Part shown: in pieces, positions 14,584 to 17,860 of the stretch | Layout: each line of letters opens with the position of its first letter | Numbering within the stretch: position 1 is the stretch's first letter | Assembly (NCBI GenBank): GCA_963966275.1 | Contig: CAWZYQ010000075.1 | Location: forward strand, 1-17,860 | Reading direction: 5' to 3' | From: UBA10427 sp003500135 | GTDB taxonomy: Bacteria > Bacteroidota > Bacteroidia > Cytophagales > Cyclobacteriaceae | DNA length: 17,860 nt | Notes under the pieces: generated by a model | What the model saw: only the letters and a program-made list of their open reading frames with translations | Databases searched by the model: none | Told to the model about the DNA's origin: nothing | Program-made: the position numbers and the translations under genes

Positions 14584-17004
14584 ATGAATAAAAGACTATT
14601 TACAACCCTGCTATTGAGTGTTTCATGCCTCATTTCTTTTTCGCAGGAAGCCCCACGGATATTTAAAAACTACAACTTTCTCGAAAACCGTCTCGAGCTG
14701 GAAACTACCGATGTACGAGTAACCCTGACCCCATATAATAACAAGATCATCGAGGTGGTCTACCAGCCCTTTTTAGGCGACACCTTACCTCATTCCTATG
14801 CCATTGACATGGCCCCGGAAAAGGTGGAAACACGTTTTAACGATACCGGAGATGCGCTCGTATATGCTACACGGGGGATCAGTGTGGTGATCCAAAAATC
14901 TCCCTTTAAGCTTAGTTTCCGGTATCAGAACAAGTCGCTGACAGAAGAAACAGAAGGCTTTTTTAAAAATGACTCCCTGATGGGCTTCAAGCTCCAACTT
15001 ACTGATGATGAAGTACTGTACGGCGGTGGAGAACGTGTGCTGGGTATGAACCGCCGTGGAAACCGACTGACCTTATACAACAAACCCAGCTATGGTTACC
15101 AAACTGAGGCTCCTTTAATGTATTACAGTATGCCATTGGTGATTTCATCAAAAAAATATATGGTCTTATGGGACAACGCCGCCAGGGGCTTCCTTGATTT
15201 GGGCGCTACGAACCCGAATGAACTTTCACTTGAAGCCATTGACGGGAGAAGCGCCTATGTGATCATTGCCGGTGAAAATCATTACGACCTGACCAGTCAG
15301 TATACGCACCTTACCGGTCGCCAGCCCCTGCCCCCTCGCTGGGTCTTTGGCAATTATTCCTCCCGGTTTGGCTATCATTCACAGGAAGAAGTGATGAATA
15401 CTATTGACGCCTTTAAAGAAGATGACATTCCGGTGGACGCCGTGGTGCTCGATATTTATTGGTTTGGCAAAGACATCAAAGGCCACATGGGCAACCTCGA
15501 CTGGTACGAAGAGGCGTTTCCGGAGCCGGTAAAAATGATGGGTGAGCTGGAGGACAAGGGCGTCAAAACCATACTGATCACCGAGCCATTCATACTGACT
15601 ACCAGTAAACTTTGGGAGGAAGCGGTAGAAAAAGAAGTTCTGGGAACAGATAGCGCCGGCAATCCATTGACCTACGAGTTTTATTTCGGTGAAACGGGAC
15701 TGATCGATATTTTCAAGCCCGAAGCACGGGAGTGGTTCTGGAATATTTACAAGCGTCATACCGACAGTGGTGTTGATGGCTGGTGGGGCGACCTGGGAGA
15801 ACCGGAAGTACACCCCTCTGAAATGTACCATGTGAATGGTAAAGCAGATGAAGTGCACAACATTTACGGCCATGAGTGGGCCCATATGATCTATGATGGT
15901 TACCGGAAAGACTATCCGGAAAGAAGGCCTTTCACCCTGATGCGTTCCGGTTTCGCCGGTTCACAACGCTATGGTATGATCCCCTGGTCGGGAGATGTGA
16001 GCCGTACCTGGGGCGGACTAAAGCCACAGACAGAAATTGCACTTCAAATGGCTATGCAAGGGCTTGGGTATATGCACTCTGACCTGGGTGGCTTTGCCGA
16101 TGACTACAAAGATGCCGAGTTATACTCCCGATGGCTACAGTACGGTATATTCCAGCCGGTTTACCGCCCTCATGCACAAGAGGAAGTACCCGCAGAACCG
16201 GTATTTTGGGACGACACAACAAAGGCATTGGCCAAAAAGTCGATCGAGATGCGCTACCGGCTTTTACCCTATATTTATAACCTGGCTTTTGAAAATGCCA
16301 TGCGCGGATACCCACTGATGCGCCCTCTGTTTTTTGAAGAACCTGACAACCGGGAATTATTGACCTATAAAGATGCCTATCTGTGGGGGCGCGACATGCT
16401 GGTGGCGCCTGTTTTGGAGAAAGGATTGGAAAAACAAAAGTTGTACCTGCCAAAAGGATATATGTGGTATGATTTCTACAGTGAAAAAGGCTACGCCGGG
16501 GGCAAAGAGATAGAGGTCGAATTAAGTGATGAGCATATCCCTGTTTTTGTACGATCAGGAGCTTTTCTACCTATGCTTCCCGAGGCAGTTCCGGGCACGG
16601 ATCAATACAGCACGAAAAACTTGCAACTCCATTATTATGCCCACACAGGCATAAGCAGCTCAGAGGGATATTTGTACGACGACGATGGGAAAACATTTAA
16701 TAGCTATGAAAAAGGTCAATACGAGCTACTGACCTTTAAGTCGGCAAGAGAAGACGCAGGCTACAGCTTTTTTATGTTTAAAGAAGGAGGTGACTATGAA
16801 GGACGGCCGGAATCGCGAAAGATGGAATTTGTGGTTCATGGCCTATCTGAATTGCCCAGGAAAGTTATTGTAAATGGTGAAAAGGTAAAAGTGCAAAAGC
16901 CGGGCAAAGACACCAATGACACAACGAAGGCCCTATCGACAGAAGAAGGCGTGATGACTATCTTCTTTGAATGGAAAGGTGAAGAGGCTGAGGTGAGTTG
17001 GTAG
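14584..17004 (+). CDS. Secreted GH31 alpha-glucosidase / 4-alpha-glucosyltransferase-like enzyme
   Basis: An 806-residue glycoside hydrolase of family 31. Residues 1-21 are a signal peptide (MNKRLFTT...ISFSQ). A beta-sandwich N-domain with DDEVLYGGGERV (about 141-152) precedes the (beta/alpha)8 barrel (about 252-570). The nucleophile is D403 in GWWGDLGEPE (399-408) and the acid/base D471 in WSGDVSRTWGGL (468-479). PVYRPHAQ is the substrate-contacting block near the barrel end, and two C-terminal beta domains follow. The WGDLGEPE form and the 68-residue gap between the catalytic aspartates recall, from memory, the Cellvibrio Agd31B transglucosidase rather than classic maltases. There is no PA14 insert. 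Acting on alpha-glucans in the periplasm or outside is inferred. No SusC/SusD pair is nearby. A TTG at 14578 is in frame, but the ATG at 14584 is preferred. Confidence 0.93.
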   Translation: MNKRLFTTLLLSVSCLISFSQEAPRIFKNYNFLENRLELETTDVRVTLTPYNNKIIEVVYQPFLGDTLPHSYAIDMAPEKVETRFNDTGDALVYATRGISVVIQKSPFKLSFRYQNKSLTEETEGFFKNDSLMGFKLQLTDDEVLYGGGERVLGMNRRGNRLTLYNKPSYGYQTEAPLMYYSMPLVISSKKYMVLWDNAARGFLDLGATNPNELSLEAIDGRSAYVIIAGENHYDLTSQYTHLTGRQPLPPRWVFGNYSSRFGYHSQEEVMNTIDAFKEDDIPVDAVVLDIYWFGKDIKGHMGNLDWYEEAFPEPVKMMGELEDKGVKTILITEPFILTTSKLWEEAVEKEVLGTDSAGNPLTYEFYFGETGLIDIFKPEAREWFWNIYKRHTDSGVDGWWGDLGEPEVHPSEMYHVNGKADEVHNIYGHEWAHMIYDGYRKDYPERRPFTLMRSGFAGSQRYGMIPWSGDVSRTWGGLKPQTEIALQMAMQGLGYMHSDLGGFADDYKDAELYSRWLQYGIFQPVYRPHAQEEVPAEPVFWDDTTKALAKKSIEMRYRLLPYIYNLAFENAMRGYPLMRPLFFEEPDNRELLTYKDAYLWGRDMLVAPVLEKGLEKQKLYLPKGYMWYDFYSEKGYAGGKEIEVELSDEHIPVFVRSGAFLPMLPEAVPGTDQYSTKNLQLHYYAHTGISSSEGYLYDDDGKTFNSYEKGQYELLTFKSAREDAGYSFFMFKEGGDYEGRPESRKMEFVVHGLSELPRKVIVNGEKVKVQKPGKDTNDTTKALSTEEGVMTIFFEWKGEEAEVSW

Positions 17005-17040
17005 GCAGGTGTATTTGTACGAATTATTGAGAGAATTTCC

Positions 17041-17068
17041 AGACCGCATATGAATGTGGTCTTGTTTT
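17041..17068 (+). terminator. Intrinsic terminator of the GH31 gene
   Basis: AGACCGCAT (17041-17049) pairs with ATGTGGTCT (17054-17062) with one G-T pair and a 4-nt loop, then TGTTTTT. It lies 36 bp after the GH31 stop. Confidence 0.8.
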
Positions 17069-17132
17069 TCACTGCAAAAGAAATTAAAAAAACTCAAAAT
17101 ACTGAGCGGTTTGGGTGAACGAATTATCAGTG

Positions 17133-17204
17133 AACATATATTGTATACATGTTAGTTTTTAAAATTCAGTAATTTAACCCGGAAATTTATTAGAAATTTC
17201 TAAT
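17133..17204. repeat. Two palindromes in the spacer after GH31
   Basis: A 21-bp imperfect palindrome (17133-17153, arms AACAT/ATGTT with TAT inside) and a perfect 16-bp palindrome ATTAGAAATTTCTAAT (17189-17204) lie in the gene-free 17069-17308 stretch. Both are AT-rich, and they could be protein-binding sites or chance in AT-rich DNA. Confidence 0.4.
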
Positions 17205-17210
17205 GACGAT

Positions 17211-17297
17211 TGACGTTCCCGGCGATGTTGTCGGGATGTCATATTAAGACGCCAACGGTCGGGACGTAGAGCGGAATTTTCAATAAGATTGAAAATT
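17211..17297 (+). other. Candidate structured RNA element with competing stems
   Basis: TCCCGGC (17217-17223) can pair with GTCGGGA (17230-17236) as a 7-bp stem with a 6-nt loop, extended by TGAC/GTCA (17211-17214 with 17238-17241). The same left strand (17213-17223) can instead pair with GTCGGGACGT at 17258-17267: 10 bp with one bulge. The two right strands are a direct repeat, GTCGGGAYGT. A third hairpin, AATTTTCAAT/ATTGAAAATT with a 3-nt loop, is at 17275-17297. It matches no RNA family I recognise. Confidence 0.4.
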
Positions 17298-17308
17298 TAG
17301 GGTTTAAT

Positions 17309-17599
17309 ATGGCCTTACATCAATTCATTTATCATCCATATTATCATTATGAAAACTGTTTTGGCCTTAATTTTATTCAGGATATGTCGTGTCAATCTAT
17401 CGATATTCAATTTGGTTATTCTCTGTGTAATATCAATTCACCGGGATTATTTGATAACACAACAGCCCCTGGAACAGTCTTACATTTTGGGTATAAACCC
17501 TTCAAATCCAATGGTTTTGTGAGAGACCAAATTGAATTGGATATTCGTAATAATATTGATCACTTCGTTATTGGCTCCTTCGCTGAAGCAGGAGCTTGA
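17309..17599 (+). CDS. Doubtful hypothetical protein or gene remnant
   Basis: An open frame of 96 residues from an ATG 11 bp after the hairpin at 17275-17297. It has no signal peptide. The composition is rich in H, Y, F, N and C, and codon use is more AT-rich than in the neighbouring genes. The part GTVLHFGYKPFKSNGFVRDQIELDIRNN, with its aromatic-glycine pattern, reads like strands of an outer-membrane beta-barrel. A further open frame downstream (17650-17820) has the same character. Either this is a non-coding frame, or a decayed piece of such a gene. I recognise no family. Confidence 0.3.
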   Translation: MALHQFIYHPYYHYENCFGLNFIQDMSCQSIDIQFGYSLCNINSPGLFDNTTAPGTVLHFGYKPFKSNGFVRDQIELDIRNNIDHFVIGSFAEAGA

Positions 17600-17649
17600 T
17601 AATATATCGTAGAGATATTACTAAAAGCCACATTTAAGTATTAACATGA

Positions 17650-17820
17650 CGTAACAACCTTTACCAATATGATTATTTTATTAGTAAAAACATGAGAAAT
17701 TTAGTCCCAATTTGGCAATTGGGAATGAGTTATTCCTTTTCAAAAGACATCATCATCTTTTCGAATACCAAAACAGAATTTTACGAAGCAGTAAAATGTT
17801 ATATGTTTAGAATGAAGTAA
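17650..17820 (+). pseudogene. Short open frame, possible continuation of the remnant
   Basis: The frame is open from 17650 to the TAA at 17818-17820, with an ATG at 17692 giving 42 residues (MRNLVPIWQLGMSYSFSKD...). IWQLGMSYSF resembles the last strands of a Bacteroidota outer-membrane barrel, but the chain goes on past it. An inverted repeat TCCCAATT/AATTGGGA (17705-17724, 4-nt loop) lies inside. Support is weak, and no similarity can be tested here. Confidence 0.2.
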
Positions 17821-17860
17821 AATGAGGTGGCAATCCTGCATTTGCATATTAATTTACTTA

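Noticed and set aside
15379..16453. Minus-strand open frames opposite the GH31 catalytic domain
   Set aside because: They are antisense to the conserved barrel including both catalytic aspartates; this is a codon-bias shadow.
17133..17297. Inverted repeats considered as ends of an insertion sequence
   Set aside because: No transposase frame lies between or beside them and no target-site duplication is visible; the arms are too close together.
17574..17595. Hairpin GCTCCT/AGGAGC at the end of the 96-residue frame considered as a terminator
   Set aside because: It is not followed by a T-run on either strand and lies before the stop codon, so it does not look like a terminator.
1..17860. CRISPR arrays, tRNA genes, prophage and toxin-antitoxin pairs
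   Set aside because: Reading both strands showed no regularly spaced repeats, no tRNA T-loop and acceptor pattern, and no phage or antitoxin-like proteins. A tRNAscan and CRISPR-finder run would confirm this.

Overview
The window looks like core chromosome of a Bacteroidota bacterium, most likely a Cytophagales-type environmental or marine species. The signs are Bacteroidota-type promoters (TTG/TTTG about 19-20 bp before TANNTTTG), almost no Shine-Dalgarno sequences, a fused E1 alpha/beta 2-oxoacid dehydrogenase, Bacteroidota-style lipoproteins, and a Crp/Fnr regulator of the Bacteroidota type. The species cannot be named from the sequence alone. There is no CRISPR array, prophage, intact insertion sequence, toxin-antitoxin pair or recognisable defence island.

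Left part (1-2450): a small cytosolic protein of unknown function, the RNase P RNA gene rnpB, and an NtrC-like response regulator that starts just after rnpB and lacks a DNA-binding domain. A tiny lipoprotein gene converges on the regulator. Middle-left (2565-6784): an orphan LuxE-like acyl-protein synthetase diverges from a lipoprotein gene. That lipoprotein gene converges, across a bidirectional terminator, on a large fused 2-oxoacid dehydrogenase E1 gene, which has a good promoter. A 450-bp AT-rich spacer with inverted repeats separates E1 from alanine dehydrogenase.

Centre (7235-11631): alanine dehydrogenase ends in a strong terminator facing that of a secreted GIN-domain (DUF2807) beta-solenoid protein. 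Next come a CorA-type divalent-metal transporter and a MiaA-type tRNA dimethylallyltransferase, whose hairpin terminator is shared with a convergent 73-residue protein ending in CxxC.

Right part (11792-17860): a zinc-independent quinone oxidoreductase-like gene lies upstream of a Crp/Fnr-type regulator on the minus strand. Diverging from it is a two-gene unit: a secreted LDWLEGQW protein overlapping a gamma-glutamylcyclotransferase-like protein. A secreted GH31 enzyme of the transglucosidase-like subgroup follows, with its terminator. The last 800 bp carry no well-supported gene. They hold a cluster of inverted repeats, including two mutually exclusive stems, and short open frames that may be remnants of an outer-membrane protein gene.

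Most genes are housekeeping or single-gene units, and I see no clear multi-gene novel system. The points most worth a second look are the truncated sigma-54-type regulator, the orphan LuxE-like enzyme, the structured intergenic regions at 6900-7080 and 17130-17300, and a terminator-like hairpin that touches a start codon at 13587-13607.
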